Of a DNA stretch of 45,995 bases, positions 7,111-14,412 are shown piece by piece (position 1 is the first letter of the stretch; each line of letters begins with the position of its first letter). Source of the stretch: an uncultured Enterocloster sp. (GTDB lineage: Bacteria; Bacillota; Clostridia; Lachnospirales; Lachnospiraceae); NCBI GenBank assembly GCA_944383785.1, contig CALWQV010000012.1, forward strand, positions 1 through 45,995. The letters are read 5' to 3'. Below the pieces are notes generated by a model, which had not been told where the DNA came from, made no database searches, and saw only the letters and a program-made list of their open reading frames with translations. The translations under genes and the position numbers were made by a program.

Positions 7111-7135
7111 CAGTTCAGGACGTCCTGAACCGTTA
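7108..7135. promoter_or_regulatory. 28-bp near-perfect palindrome between the DUF4956 gene and cotH
   Basis: The core GTTCAGGACGTCCTGAAC (7113-7130) is a perfect 18-bp palindrome. Flanking TAAC (7108-7111) and GTTA (7132-7135) are complementary too, with a single A/C mismatch pair. It starts in the DUF4956 stop codon and occupies the place where a cotH ribosome site would be expected; no T run follows. It may be an operator, or an RNA hairpin (11 pairs, ACGT loop) that controls cotH translation or mRNA processing. Confidence 0.8.
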
Positions 7136-7146
7136 CAAGATTGCTT

Positions 7147-8550
7147 ATGCTGAAACATAAATATATTGACCGGATCTGCTTGGCCGCTGCCCTTCTGGCA
7201 GCGGCGGCAGTGATCTTATTGATGAATGGGGAGGCATGGGGACTGGCTGCCGCATCCTCGTCACCGGGCTATGAAGCCCGTCTTTTTGATTCTTCCAGGG
7301 TTCATCAGGTGGAAATTATGATAGAAGACTGGGAAAAATTTCTGGATGAGGCCCCCAAGGAGCAGTACAGTCCATGCACTATTGTGATTGATGGGGAGGC
7401 ATTTTCCAATGTGGGGCTGCGGGCCAAGGGAAACAACTCCCGCCGCCTGACGGAGAAATACGGCCTGGACCGCTACAGCCTGAAGGTGGAGTTCGATCAT
7501 TATGAGTATGGCAGCTACTACGGGCTGGACAAGTTTTCTCTGGACTCGTCTTTCCAGGATAACAGCTATATGAAGACCTGGATTACCTATGATATGATGG
7601 ATTACATGGGAGTCCATACGCCCTTGTGCAGCTATGCCTGGGTGCGTGTAAACGGGGAGGACTGGGGGCTGTTTCTGGCGGTGGAAGAGCCGGAGGAAGC
7701 CTTTGCCAGGCGGAATTTCGGGGAAAACTACGGGCAGCTTTATAAGCCGGATTATCGGTCGTTAAATGATGAGAACGCGGACGTGCATCTGCGGTATACG
7801 GACCAGCGGTTTGAAAGCTATGACAATATTTTCCGCCATGCGAAATTTAATCCCACGGACGAGGATAAAAAACGTCTGATTCAGGCCCTGCGGATTTTAT
7901 CCACCGGGGAAAACTTAGAGCAGGCGGTGGAGATCGACCAGGTGCTGCGCTATTTTACGGTGCAGGTGTTTGTGGTGAATATGGACAGCTATCTGGGGAA
8001 AACAGGCCATAATTACTTCCTTTATGAGGAAAAGGGACGGATTCAGATGCTGCCCTGGGACTACAACCTGGCCTTTGCCACTTATTCCCTGGGGATGCCG
8101 GACCCCATTAACGATGCGGAGCTTTATGTGAATTATCCCATCAATACCCCGGCCAGCGGAGAAATCATGATGAAGCGGCCTCTGTACCACAACCTGATGA
8201 AGCACGACGAGTACTACGCCCGCTACCATGGGTATTTTGACCAGCTGATCGCCGGATATTTTGAGAGCGGGTATTTTGAGTCCTTTGTGGAAAAGACCAG
8301 GGAAATGATCGCACCTTATGTGAAGGCGGACCCAACCGCCTTTTGCTCCTATGAAGATTTTCAGCTGGGAGCGGATACCATCAGCCGCTTCTGCCTGTTG
8401 AGGGCAGAAAGCGCGCGGGGCCAGCTGGAGGGGAGGATTCCATCTACCATAAAGGGACAGCTAGAGGACCGCAGCGCTTTTGTAGACGCCTCTTCCCTAT
8501 GGCTGCCTGATCTGGGGGAAATCGCAGATTTAAAAGACGGTGTGAGGTAA
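7147..8550 (+). CDS. cotH: CotH-family protein kinase, membrane-anchored/exported
   Basis: About 467 residues. An N-terminal hydrophobic segment (about 10-32) is an uncleaved anchor or signal peptide, placing the domain outside. The rest is CotH: RAKGNNSRR and the basic DRYSLKVEF segment of the N-lobe, then the catalytic residues D280 (NMDSY), N289 (GHNYFLYE) and D305 (LPWDYN). Bacillus subtilis CotH is an atypical secretory kinase that phosphorylates coat proteins CotB and CotG. In a VTC-DUF4956-CotH cluster the protein need not be sporulation-related. The start is ATG 7147; TTG 7141 is the alternative, and neither has a good ribosome site, the upstream space being taken by the palindrome. 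Acidic Thr/Tyr-rich repeats in the two surface proteins of the same block are possible substrates (inference). Confidence 0.85.
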   Translation: MLKHKYIDRICLAAALLAAAAVILLMNGEAWGLAAASSSPGYEARLFDSSRVHQVEIMIEDWEKFLDEAPKEQYSPCTIVIDGEAFSNVGLRAKGNNSRRLTEKYGLDRYSLKVEFDHYEYGSYYGLDKFSLDSSFQDNSYMKTWITYDMMDYMGVHTPLCSYAWVRVNGEDWGLFLAVEEPEEAFARRNFGENYGQLYKPDYRSLNDENADVHLRYTDQRFESYDNIFRHAKFNPTDEDKKRLIQALRILSTGENLEQAVEIDQVLRYFTVQVFVVNMDSYLGKTGHNYFLYEEKGRIQMLPWDYNLAFATYSLGMPDPINDAELYVNYPINTPASGEIMMKRPLYHNLMKHDEYYARYHGYFDQLIAGYFESGYFESFVEKTREMIAPYVKADPTAFCSYEDFQLGADTISRFCLLRAESARGQLEGRIPSTIKGQLEDRSAFVDASSLWLPDLGEIADLKDGVR

Positions 8551-8563
8551 AATCGTTTGGGCC

Positions 8564-8592
8564 TTGTATTTCCAGCGCTTACATGATAAAAT
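8564..8592 (+). promoter_or_regulatory. Candidate sigma-A promoter for rfbC
   Basis: TTGTAT (8564-8569), 17 bases, then TAAAAT (8587-8592) preceded by TG, i.e. an extended -10 (TGATAAAAT). Expected start near 8599. It lies just after cotH and would make rfbC-wzm a separate transcription unit. Confidence 0.55.
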
Positions 8593-8643
8593 TGCCAGGT
8601 GATGAATACCTCTGGGGCCGGCCCTTTTCGGCCCCGGCAATTT
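8589..8643 (+). other. Nested inverted repeats (possible structured leader) before rfbC
   Basis: An outer pair AAATTGCC (8589-8596) / GGCAATTT (8636-8643) encloses two hairpins, AGGT/ACCT (8597-8611) and the GC-rich GGGGCCG/CGGCCCC (8614-8620 / 8629-8635). Together they form a three-way junction directly before the rfbC ribosome site AAAGGAG. There is no terminal T run. The outer arm overlaps the proposed -10 box, so the whole fold needs a start further upstream; from the local promoter only the inner hairpins would be made. Confidence 0.55.
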
Positions 8644-8663
8644 GCGATAAAGGAGCGGAAAAT

Positions 8664-9218
8664 ATGGGAAAGATTAAAGTGACCCCCTGTCCCATCGAGG
8701 GCCTGTATGTGATTGAGCCCACGGTTTTTAAGGATGAGCGAGGCTATTTTATGGAAACTTATAACCAGAACGATTTTAGGGATGCTGGCCTGAATATGGT
8801 CTTTGTCCAGGACAACCAGTCCATGTCCGTGAAGGGCGTGCTGCGTGGGCTTCACTACCAGAAGCAGTACCCTCAGGGAAAGCTGGTGCGCGCTGTGCGG
8901 GGGACGGTCTTTGACGTGGCGGTGGATCTGCGCACGAAATCCCCTACTTACGGCAAGTGGTTCGGCGTGATCCTTTCCGCTGAGAACAAGAAGCAATTTT
9001 ACATTCCGGAGGGCTTTGCCCACGGCTTTTTGGTGCTTTCCGATGAGGCGGAGTTCGCCTACAAGTGTACGGATTTTTACCATCCCGGCGACGAGGGCGG
9101 CTTAAAATGGGACGATCCTGAGATCGGAGTACAGTGGCCCATTGAGGAAGGCATGGAGTTAATTATCTCCGAGAAGGATCAAAAGTGGGGCGGATTTAAG
9201 GATACCTTCCGCTTCTAA
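8664..9218 (+). CDS. rfbC: dTDP-4-dehydrorhamnose 3,5-epimerase
   Basis: A 184-residue RmlC cupin. It converts dTDP-4-keto-6-deoxyglucose to dTDP-4-keto-L-rhamnose, the third step of dTDP-L-rhamnose synthesis in the cytosol. Family marks are the FxDERGYFMETY strand, LRGLHYQ with catalytic His64, the basic KLVR strand, and YIPEGFAHGFLVL. Length is normal for the family. AAAGGAG before ATG 8664 fixes the start and rules out an in-frame ATG at 8583. rfbA, rfbB and rfbD are not in the window and probably lie left of it. wzm follows 30 bases later, linking rhamnose supply to glycan export. Confidence 0.95.
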   Translation: MGKIKVTPCPIEGLYVIEPTVFKDERGYFMETYNQNDFRDAGLNMVFVQDNQSMSVKGVLRGLHYQKQYPQGKLVRAVRGTVFDVAVDLRTKSPTYGKWFGVILSAENKKQFYIPEGFAHGFLVLSDEAEFAYKCTDFYHPGDEGGLKWDDPEIGVQWPIEEGMELIISEKDQKWGGFKDTFRF

Positions 9219-9248
9219 ACCAGATAGAAACGAGGAAACGCGGAGCAT

Positions 9249-10064
9249 ATGAATTATGTCATTTCTCTTGCAAAGGAGATTGTCCGGAAGCGTAAGATGA
9301 TTCTGGATTTGTCCAAGGCGGATTTCAGAAAGCGGTTTGTGGGCTCCTATTTTGGCGTGGTGTGGATGTTCCTTCAGCCCTTGGTCACAGTGGCGATTTA
9401 CTGGTTTATCTTCGGCGAGTACGGCATGAAGACCACGCCGCCGGTGCCAAACGCCAGCTACGTGGTATGGCTGGTGCCGGGGCTGGTTCCCTGGTTCTTT
9501 TACAGCGAAGCATTAAACGCCATTACCGGCTGCCTTCAGGAATATAATTACCTGGTGAAAAAGGTGGTGTTCCAGGTGGAGGTGCTGCCCTTAATCAAGC
9601 TGACCTCCTGCCTGATGGTCCACGGATTCTTTATCCTGATTATGCTGGCCCTCTACGGAGTCACCGGCCAGCCGTTTTTGGCCACCTGGGTTCAGATTCT
9701 CTACTATACCTTTGCGGCGGCGGCCCTTGCCCTGGCCATCGGGTATTTTACCAGTGCGGTGAACGTATTTTTTAAGGATATGGCCAATATTGTGGGAATC
9801 TGCCTCCAGTTTGGCATCTGGCTGACGCCGATCATGTACGATGAGGCCATCTTTACCAGCCGTGCTCCCTGGGTGGCTACGGCGCTGAAGCTGAATCCTT
9901 TTTACTACATTGTGGCGGGCTACCGGGACAGCATGCTTACCGGCCACTGGTTCTGGGAGCGGCCTACCATGACCCTCTACTATTGGGGCGTTACTATTGT
10001 GGTGATGCTTGTGGGGCTTAAGATGTTTAAACGGCTGCGGCCTCATTTTTCAGATGTGCTGTAA
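9249..10064 (+). CDS. wzm: Polysaccharide ABC exporter permease (Wzm/TagG-like)
   Basis: A 271-residue ABC-2 permease. The cytoplasmic N-terminal helix RDLxxRY-like segment (LSKADFRKRFVGSYFGVVWMFLQPL) is followed by six hydrophobic segments, including the FFYSEALNAITG loop and the AVNVFFKDMANI region typical of Wzm, TagG and RfbA-type transporters. It forms the membrane channel that flips lipid-linked polysaccharide with a Wzt ATPase. The ATPase gene is not adjacent but 10.7 kb downstream at 20757, an unusual separation. CGGAG precedes the ATG. It likely shares a transcript with rfbC and the following metalloprotease gene. Confidence 0.9.
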   Translation: MNYVISLAKEIVRKRKMILDLSKADFRKRFVGSYFGVVWMFLQPLVTVAIYWFIFGEYGMKTTPPVPNASYVVWLVPGLVPWFFYSEALNAITGCLQEYNYLVKKVVFQVEVLPLIKLTSCLMVHGFFILIMLALYGVTGQPFLATWVQILYYTFAAAALALAIGYFTSAVNVFFKDMANIVGICLQFGIWLTPIMYDEAIFTSRAPWVATALKLNPFYYIVAGYRDSMLTGHWFWERPTMTLYYWGVTIVVMLVGLKMFKRLRPHFSDVL

Positions 10065-10085
10065 GAAACGGAGGGGCAAAAAGGG

Positions 10086-10685
10086 ATGATCCGCCAGATG
10101 GAGATTCAGTGGAAGTCGGGGGAGCGCCGGGGAGCGATCGCGGTGCAGGCGGTTTACTCCGCCAGAAAAACCATGGGCCTGGAGGTGAAGCCGGACGGTC
10201 AGGTATTTGCCCGCCTGCCTCGCAGGACATCGGACGGGGCGGCCAGGGATTTTATCAAAAATCACAGCAGGTGGATTGTGGAAAAATGGCTGCTGATGGA
10301 AGAAAAACGCCGGAAAACTGAGATGCGCCCCAGGCGGGATTACGAGGAAGATCCCGCCCTGGAGCGCATTTACCGTCAGAGGGCAAAGGAGAGGCTAAGG
10401 GGCCGGGCGGCGTATTTCGCCCCCATCATGGGGGTGTCTTACGGCTCTCTGCGCCTGAGCAGCGCAAAAACCCGCTGGGGCAGCTGCAGCGGAAAGGGGA
10501 ATTTAAACTTTCACTGGAAGCTGATTCTGATGCCGCCGGAGGTTCTGGATTATGTGGTGGTCCACGAGCTGGCCCATTTAAAGGAGATGAACCACTCGCC
10601 CCGCTTCTGGGCCGTTGTGGAGGCGGTGCTTCCGGACTATAAAGAGCGGCGGCAGTGGCTGAAGGAAAACGGAGGAAGGATTTAA
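10086..10685 (+). CDS. YgjP/SprT-like zinc metallopeptidase (M48-type)
   Basis: A 199-residue soluble protein of the YgjP-like metallopeptidase family (DUF45). The zinc site is H160-E161-L-A-H164 in VVHELAHLKEMNH, with H170 as the likely third ligand; the upstream TRWGSCSGKGNLNFHW is the signature strand of the family. Substrate and pathway are unknown; the gene is widespread in Firmicutes. It follows wzm by 21 bases on the same strand and its end overlaps the convergent DUF1576 gene by four bases, marking the edge of the rfbC operon. Confidence 0.85.
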   Translation: MIRQMEIQWKSGERRGAIAVQAVYSARKTMGLEVKPDGQVFARLPRRTSDGAARDFIKNHSRWIVEKWLLMEEKRRKTEMRPRRDYEEDPALERIYRQRAKERLRGRAAYFAPIMGVSYGSLRLSSAKTRWGSCSGKGNLNFHWKLILMPPEVLDYVVVHELAHLKEMNHSPRFWAVVEAVLPDYKERRQWLKENGGRI

Positions 10686-12133
10686 ACGGGATCCTGCTCT
10701 TCCGATTCGGGAGCGATCAGGGCGATCACCGCCCGCAGGTTCTGCTCCTTCAGCTCTTCCCTGGGGGCTGGGAAGTAGTGCTCCAAAAGGGGAAGGAGAA
10801 TCAAGGCGGTGATTCCGGCGGTAAAGCCGCCGTTGTAGAGCACCAGACCGCCGTGTATGGCGCTGGTGGCGGTACACATGGAGGCGCAGAAGAAACCGGC
10901 CAGGATTCCCGCCCGCACCCCAAAGCGGCCGCATAGGGGGCTGAGGCCGGTAGCGAAGGCCACGCCGTTGATGTAGCTTTGGGTGGAAATGGACCAGCTT
11001 AAATCCCGGTCGTGGATGGCGCAGGTGATGACCGTGAGGCAGTAGAGAACCTGATAGCCCAGGACAATGGGCCATACGTTTTTCGGGTGCTGGCCCATGG
11101 CGGTAAAGGTCAGGGAAGCTAAAAGGACACCCATGGTAGGGCCGGTAAAGCCGGCTCCCTCCGTCAGCCGGGTGATCAGGTTCAGGTATATGAGAAAGCA
11201 GATGCCGCAGATGCCGGTGTTGATGAGACAGGCCGGCATCCCGTATTTTTGGCTGAAATCGCTGGAATAGCCGGTATCCTTTAAAAGCTGGCCATAGCCC
11301 TTAAAGCTTCTGTTGTTGAGCAGCCAGCCCACCCCGATACAGAGGGCGAAGAGCAGGCTGAAAAAGGGGGTGGCAAAATACCCGCAGGCCAGTTCAAGAT
11401 CCGGGTGAAGCCTCCGGCTTTGGGACACGGAAACCACCTCCGGCAGACACATGGTTTTATACATGAAGTTATAGAGAAAGAAGCCTAAAAGGCCGAAGGC
11501 AAGGCCGCCGTTGTATAGGTTGTAGCCCTTATGCCACACCTTGGCTCCCGGCAGGATCACCGGCACCACAAAGCCGATAAACACAGAAAATACGAGAACC
11601 AGGAAAATCCCATAGGCCGTGACCTCCGGCTTTCCGAAGACATAGTGGCCATGGCGGCTGTAACGGAACAATAGCTCGCTGATAAAAGGGGCGAAGCTGG
11701 TGGCGAACATGCAGATGTGAAGATTGTCCTTCAGATTCAGCCTGCGGCTTTTTAAGTAGAGGATGGGGGCCAGAAAACAGGGCCACATATTTAAAAAATT
11801 CAGACCGTAAAAGCAGTGGGCGATGACCAGAAAGAATCCCGCCAGGGTATTCACATGGGAGTCGCCTTTTAAACATATCATAAAGACAAAGCAGGCCAGC
11901 CCGCAGGCGCCGGCATTGAGAAGGGAGCTGGAAAGGCCGCCGATGGCCACGTAATCCGTCACCAGGGGAGATGGGGTTACAAGGATCAGATAAAATCCAT
12001 GCAGAACCTCACCGGCTTCCCCGGCATACCAGGCGGCCAGCCCTGCGGCAATGAGAAAAGACAGCGAGAAAAAGAGCGCCATCCCGTTGATGATCTGGCT
12101 GCTGGTAACCTGTTTCAGATCGTATTTTTTCAT
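10682..12133 (-). CDS. DUF1576 polytopic membrane protein
   Basis: A 483-residue integral membrane protein with about 12 hydrophobic segments, matching DUF1576, a clostridial family of unknown function with internal repetition. Its two halves each carry an N-Y/F-G-G-L-xxG type motif (LYNGGLAFGLLGFF; LYNGGFTAGITALI), with an HGGLVLYNGG repeat near the end, consistent with a duplicated transporter fold. A GGGTGGGG stretch precedes the chosen ATG at 12133; an in-frame ATG at 12199 lies over the promoter and is rejected. It has its own promoter and no co-oriented close partner, so transport is only an inference from topology. Confidence 0.8.
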   Translation of the reverse strand: MKKYDLKQVTSSQIINGMALFFSLSFLIAAGLAAWYAGEAGEVLHGFYLILVTPSPLVTDYVAIGGLSSSLLNAGACGLACFVFMICLKGDSHVNTLAGFFLVIAHCFYGLNFLNMWPCFLAPILYLKSRRLNLKDNLHICMFATSFAPFISELLFRYSRHGHYVFGKPEVTAYGIFLVLVFSVFIGFVVPVILPGAKVWHKGYNLYNGGLAFGLLGFFLYNFMYKTMCLPEVVSVSQSRRLHPDLELACGYFATPFFSLLFALCIGVGWLLNNRSFKGYGQLLKDTGYSSDFSQKYGMPACLINTGICGICFLIYLNLITRLTEGAGFTGPTMGVLLASLTFTAMGQHPKNVWPIVLGYQVLYCLTVITCAIHDRDLSWSISTQSYINGVAFATGLSPLCGRFGVRAGILAGFFCASMCTATSAIHGGLVLYNGGFTAGITALILLPLLEHYFPAPREELKEQNLRAVIALIAPESEEQDPV

Positions 12134-12177
12134 AATACCCCACCCTGCGCTTGAAATTCCAGTTATTGCTAATTTTA

Positions 12178-12206
12178 TATGTAACAGGAATCGGGCCAAT
12201 TGTCAA
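12178..12206 (-). promoter_or_regulatory. Candidate promoter of the DUF1576 gene
   Basis: On the minus strand TTGACA (12206 to 12201) is a perfect -35. The matching -10 at 17 bases is TACATA (12183 to 12178), with TATAAA slightly beyond. The -35 is convincing; the -10 is weak. Confidence 0.5.
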
Positions 12207-12220
12207 GAAAAGCTTTATTT

Positions 12221-12805
12221 TCAGGCAAAAACCATCTGCCAGGCCACCTCTGCGGCTCCGGATAAAAGCATCACATGGATGGGGTTCATGCGGAAGCGGA
12301 TTAAAAGCGCCAGGGCTCCCAGGAAGATGAAAAATCCCCTCAGATGGGCGCTGGAAATTAGCCCCATGGCCGTCTGAGCGATGGAGATTCCCTGGGGCCA
12401 TAGGATGGATACCAGGATGGCCATGCCGGAGGAAGCGATCATGGCGATCACAGCCGGGCGCAGGGAGGAGAGCACATCCTGGATGACGGACAGGTTCCGG
12501 TACTTTAAGTAGGCCCATGCCAGGATGGACACTAGGATGCAGGAGGGCAGGACGCAGCCGGCGGTGGCGCAGAGGGCCCCGGCAAAGCCGCCCACCCGGG
12601 TGCCTACGAAGGTGGCGGAATTGATGGCAATGGGCCCGGGGGTCATCTGGGAGATAGTGATCAGATCCGTAAATTCCGAGAGAGTCAGCCAGCCGTGAAG
12701 ATCCACCACCTGCTGCTGGATTAAGGGCATAGCGGCGTAGCCTCCCCCGAAGCTGAAGGCGCCGATCTGAAGAAAGCTTAGGAAAAGCTGAAGATAAAGG
12801 CTCAT
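12221..12805 (-). CDS. chrA: Chromate transporter subunit (second gene of pair)
   Basis: A 194-residue short-chain CHR protein with about six membrane segments. The FSFGGGYAAMPLI N-terminal motif and MTPGPIAINSATFVG are the hallmarks of the chromate ion transporter family. In bacteria with paired short CHR proteins both are needed and act as a heteromer; the physiological substrate is often unproven and may be another anion. The start ATG at 12805 overlaps the stop of its partner as ATGA, so a longer in-frame start at 13036 is rejected. Expression probably responds to the divergent LysR regulator. Confidence 0.87.
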   Translation of the reverse strand: MSLYLQLFLSFLQIGAFSFGGGYAAMPLIQQQVVDLHGWLTLSEFTDLITISQMTPGPIAINSATFVGTRVGGFAGALCATAGCVLPSCILVSILAWAYLKYRNLSVIQDVLSSLRPAVIAMIASSGMAILVSILWPQGISIAQTAMGLISSAHLRGFFIFLGALALLIRFRMNPIHVMLLSGAAEVAWQMVFA

Positions 12806-13365
12806 TGTCTGGGGTCCTCCTTTTTCGTTCTCACAACTCTGGTCACAAGGCCAAAGGCTGCCGCTGCCAGGATAATCAGAGCCGCGTTTATCTCCATCAC
12901 ATAGCTGGCCCAGAAGGCGGCACACATCACCAGGATGGAAAGCCACTGCCGCCCTTTTACCAGGCCGCCGGTCATTTCCACCACCACCTGAGTGATCACC
13001 GCCGCTACGCCGGACTGCATGCCTCCCAGCATCCAACCCACATAGGCGTTGCTGCGGAAGGCGGTGTAGCAGAGGGAGATCAGGGAGAGAATCACAAAGG
13101 GCGGGATAATGGTTGCCAAAACGGAAATCAGCAGGCCGTGGATTCCGGCCAGCTGGTAGCCTACAACGATGGCTCCGTTGACGGCGATGGGGCCGGGGCA
13201 GGACTGGGCGATGGCCACCAGGTCCAGCATTTCCTGCTCATCGATCCAGTGAAAACGGTCTACAAATTCCTTTTTCATCAAGGTGATAATCACATAGCCT
13301 CCGCCGAAGGTAAAGGCGCTTAAATAGAGGTTGGTTAAAAAAAGCCTGCGCAGAGACGGCTTCAT
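12802..13365 (-). CDS. chrA: Chromate transporter subunit (first gene of pair)
   Basis: A 187-residue short-chain CHR protein paralogous to the next gene: FTFGGGYVIITLM and SCPGPIAVNGAIVVGYQ correspond to FSFGGGYAAMPLI and TPGPIAINSATFVG. Opposite membrane topologies of the two halves are usual in this family. The gene is transcribed away from a LysR-type regulator across a 147-base spacer that holds paired operator-like sites. Efflux of chromate or a similar oxyanion is the family function; the true substrate here is unknown. Confidence 0.87.
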   Translation of the reverse strand: MKPSLRRLFLTNLYLSAFTFGGGYVIITLMKKEFVDRFHWIDEQEMLDLVAIAQSCPGPIAVNGAIVVGYQLAGIHGLLISVLATIIPPFVILSLISLCYTAFRSNAYVGWMLGGMQSGVAAVITQVVVEMTGGLVKGRQWLSILVMCAAFWASYVMEINAALIILAAAAFGLVTRVVRTKKEDPRQ

Positions 13366-13382
13366 AAAGTCTATACCTGCCT

Positions 13383-13406
13383 TTCAAGATGTTCTGAATG
13401 GTTACA
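13383..13406. repeat. Degenerate copy of the cotH-upstream palindrome
   Basis: TTCAAGATGTTCTGAA followed by TGGTTACA matches positions 7114-7137 at 19 of 24 bases, most changes being transitions. It lies just upstream of the chrA pair. Two copies suggest a small dispersed repeat, but one short partial match could be chance. Confidence 0.35.
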
Positions 13407-13427
13407 TTTCTTCATCAAGAATACGCC

Positions 13428-13456
13428 TTGTATTATCATATGTAAAATAGTATAAT
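13428..13456 (+). promoter_or_regulatory. Promoter of the LysR-type regulator gene
   Basis: TTGTAT (13428-13433), 17 bases, TATAAT (13451-13456). The expected start near 13463 falls at the operator-like palindrome, fitting autorepression. An overlapping minus-strand TATACT (13454 to 13449) could be the -10 for the chrA genes, without a clear -35. Confidence 0.6.
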
Positions 13457-13477
13457 TTTATATAATTCATATGAATT
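13436..13477. promoter_or_regulatory. Candidate LysR operator: two TCATATG sites 31 bp apart
   Basis: TCATATG occurs at 13436-13442 and 13467-13473, 31 bp (three helical turns) apart. The second is the centre of the perfect 14-bp palindrome AATTCATATGAATT (13464-13477). Paired sites on one DNA face in a divergent spacer are typical of LysR regulators. Confidence 0.5.
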
Positions 13478-13512
13478 TACTTATGAATATGAAGCTTGAA
13501 GGAGGAAAGAAA

Positions 13513-14412
13513 ATGACCATCCGGCATTTAAGAATTTTTCTTGCGGTCTGTGACAGCGGCAGCATGACGGAAGCGGCGGAGCGCCTTTTTATGTCCCAGC
13601 CCTCGGTGAGCCAGGCGGTGCGGGAGATGGAGGAGCACTATGGGGTGCGGCTGTTTGACCGGATTTCCAAGAAGCTGTTTTTGACAGATCAGGGGCAGCG
13701 GGTTCTGCAGTATGGACGGCATATTGTGTCTTTGATGGATGAAATGGAAGCGGCGGTGGGGGACTGGGACGGACAGGGAATTTTAAAGGTGGGAACCAGC
13801 ATTACCATCGGTACTTACCTGCTTCCTAAATACGCGAAAGCCATGAAGGAGCGCTTCCCCCAGCTTCAGGTGGAGGCGCTGATCGGCAATTCCGAGCGCA
13901 TCGAGCGCTGTGTGCTGGACAACGAGATCGATTTCGGCGTCATCGAGGGAGTGGCCCACAGCCCCTATATTGTCAGCGAAAGCTTTCCCGGCGACAGCCT
14001 GGTTTTTATATGCCCCAAGGAGCACGGGTTTAATAAAAGAGGGGATGTGGAGCTTTCACAGCTCCAGAAGGAGGAATTTATCCTGCGGGAGAAGGGCAGC
14101 GCCGGCAGGGAGATATTTGACGGCCTGGCGGCGGCCCATGAGCTGGATATCCGCATTCTCTGGCAGAGCGCCAGCAATCAGGCCATTATCCACGGGGTGG
14201 AGGCCGGGTTCGGCCTGTCGCTGCTGCCTCAGTCCCTGGTGGAGGATGGCATCAGAAATGGAGAGCTGGGAACCTTTAAGGTCCGGGGGCTCTCCATGGA
14301 ACGGAAATTCGCGGTGATCTATCACAAAAACAAATTCCTTTCGCCGGGGGCTAAGGCGATGGCGGGGATGTTTACTGCCGAATCAATTTTTTCAGCCCTG
14401 CCGAATCCGTAA
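13513..14412 (+). CDS. LysR-family transcriptional regulator
   Basis: A 299-residue LysR regulator. The N-terminal winged helix-turn-helix reads MTIRHLRIFLAVCDSGSMTEAAERLFMSQPSVSQAVREME, followed by a linker helix and a periplasmic-binding-like effector domain (about 90-295, starting LKVGTSITIGTYLLPKY). The start at ATG 13513 has GAAGGAGG; an in-frame ATG at 13471 lies in the operator and is rejected. It is divergent from the chromate transporter pair, the usual arrangement for a LysR regulator and its target. The gene ends 41 bases inside the 3' end of the convergent Crp/Fnr gene. Confidence 0.9.
   Translation: MTIRHLRIFLAVCDSGSMTEAAERLFMSQPSVSQAVREMEEHYGVRLFDRISKKLFLTDQGQRVLQYGRHIVSLMDEMEAAVGDWDGQGILKVGTSITIGTYLLPKYAKAMKERFPQLQVEALIGNSERIERCVLDNEIDFGVIEGVAHSPYIVSESFPGDSLVFICPKEHGFNKRGDVELSQLQKEEFILREKGSAGREIFDGLAAAHELDIRILWQSASNQAIIHGVEAGFGLSLLPQSLVEDGIRNGELGTFKVRGLSMERKFAVIYHKNKFLSPGAKAMAGMFTAESIFSALPNP

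Noticed and set aside
8614-8635. GC-rich hairpin after cotH read as a rho-independent terminator
   Set aside because: No T run follows, and it is nested in a larger fold next to the rfbC ribosome site.
12221-13036. Longer reading of the second chrA gene starting at 13036
   Set aside because: The extra 77 residues overlap the first chrA gene and have shadow-frame composition; the ATGA junction at 12802 gives the proper start.
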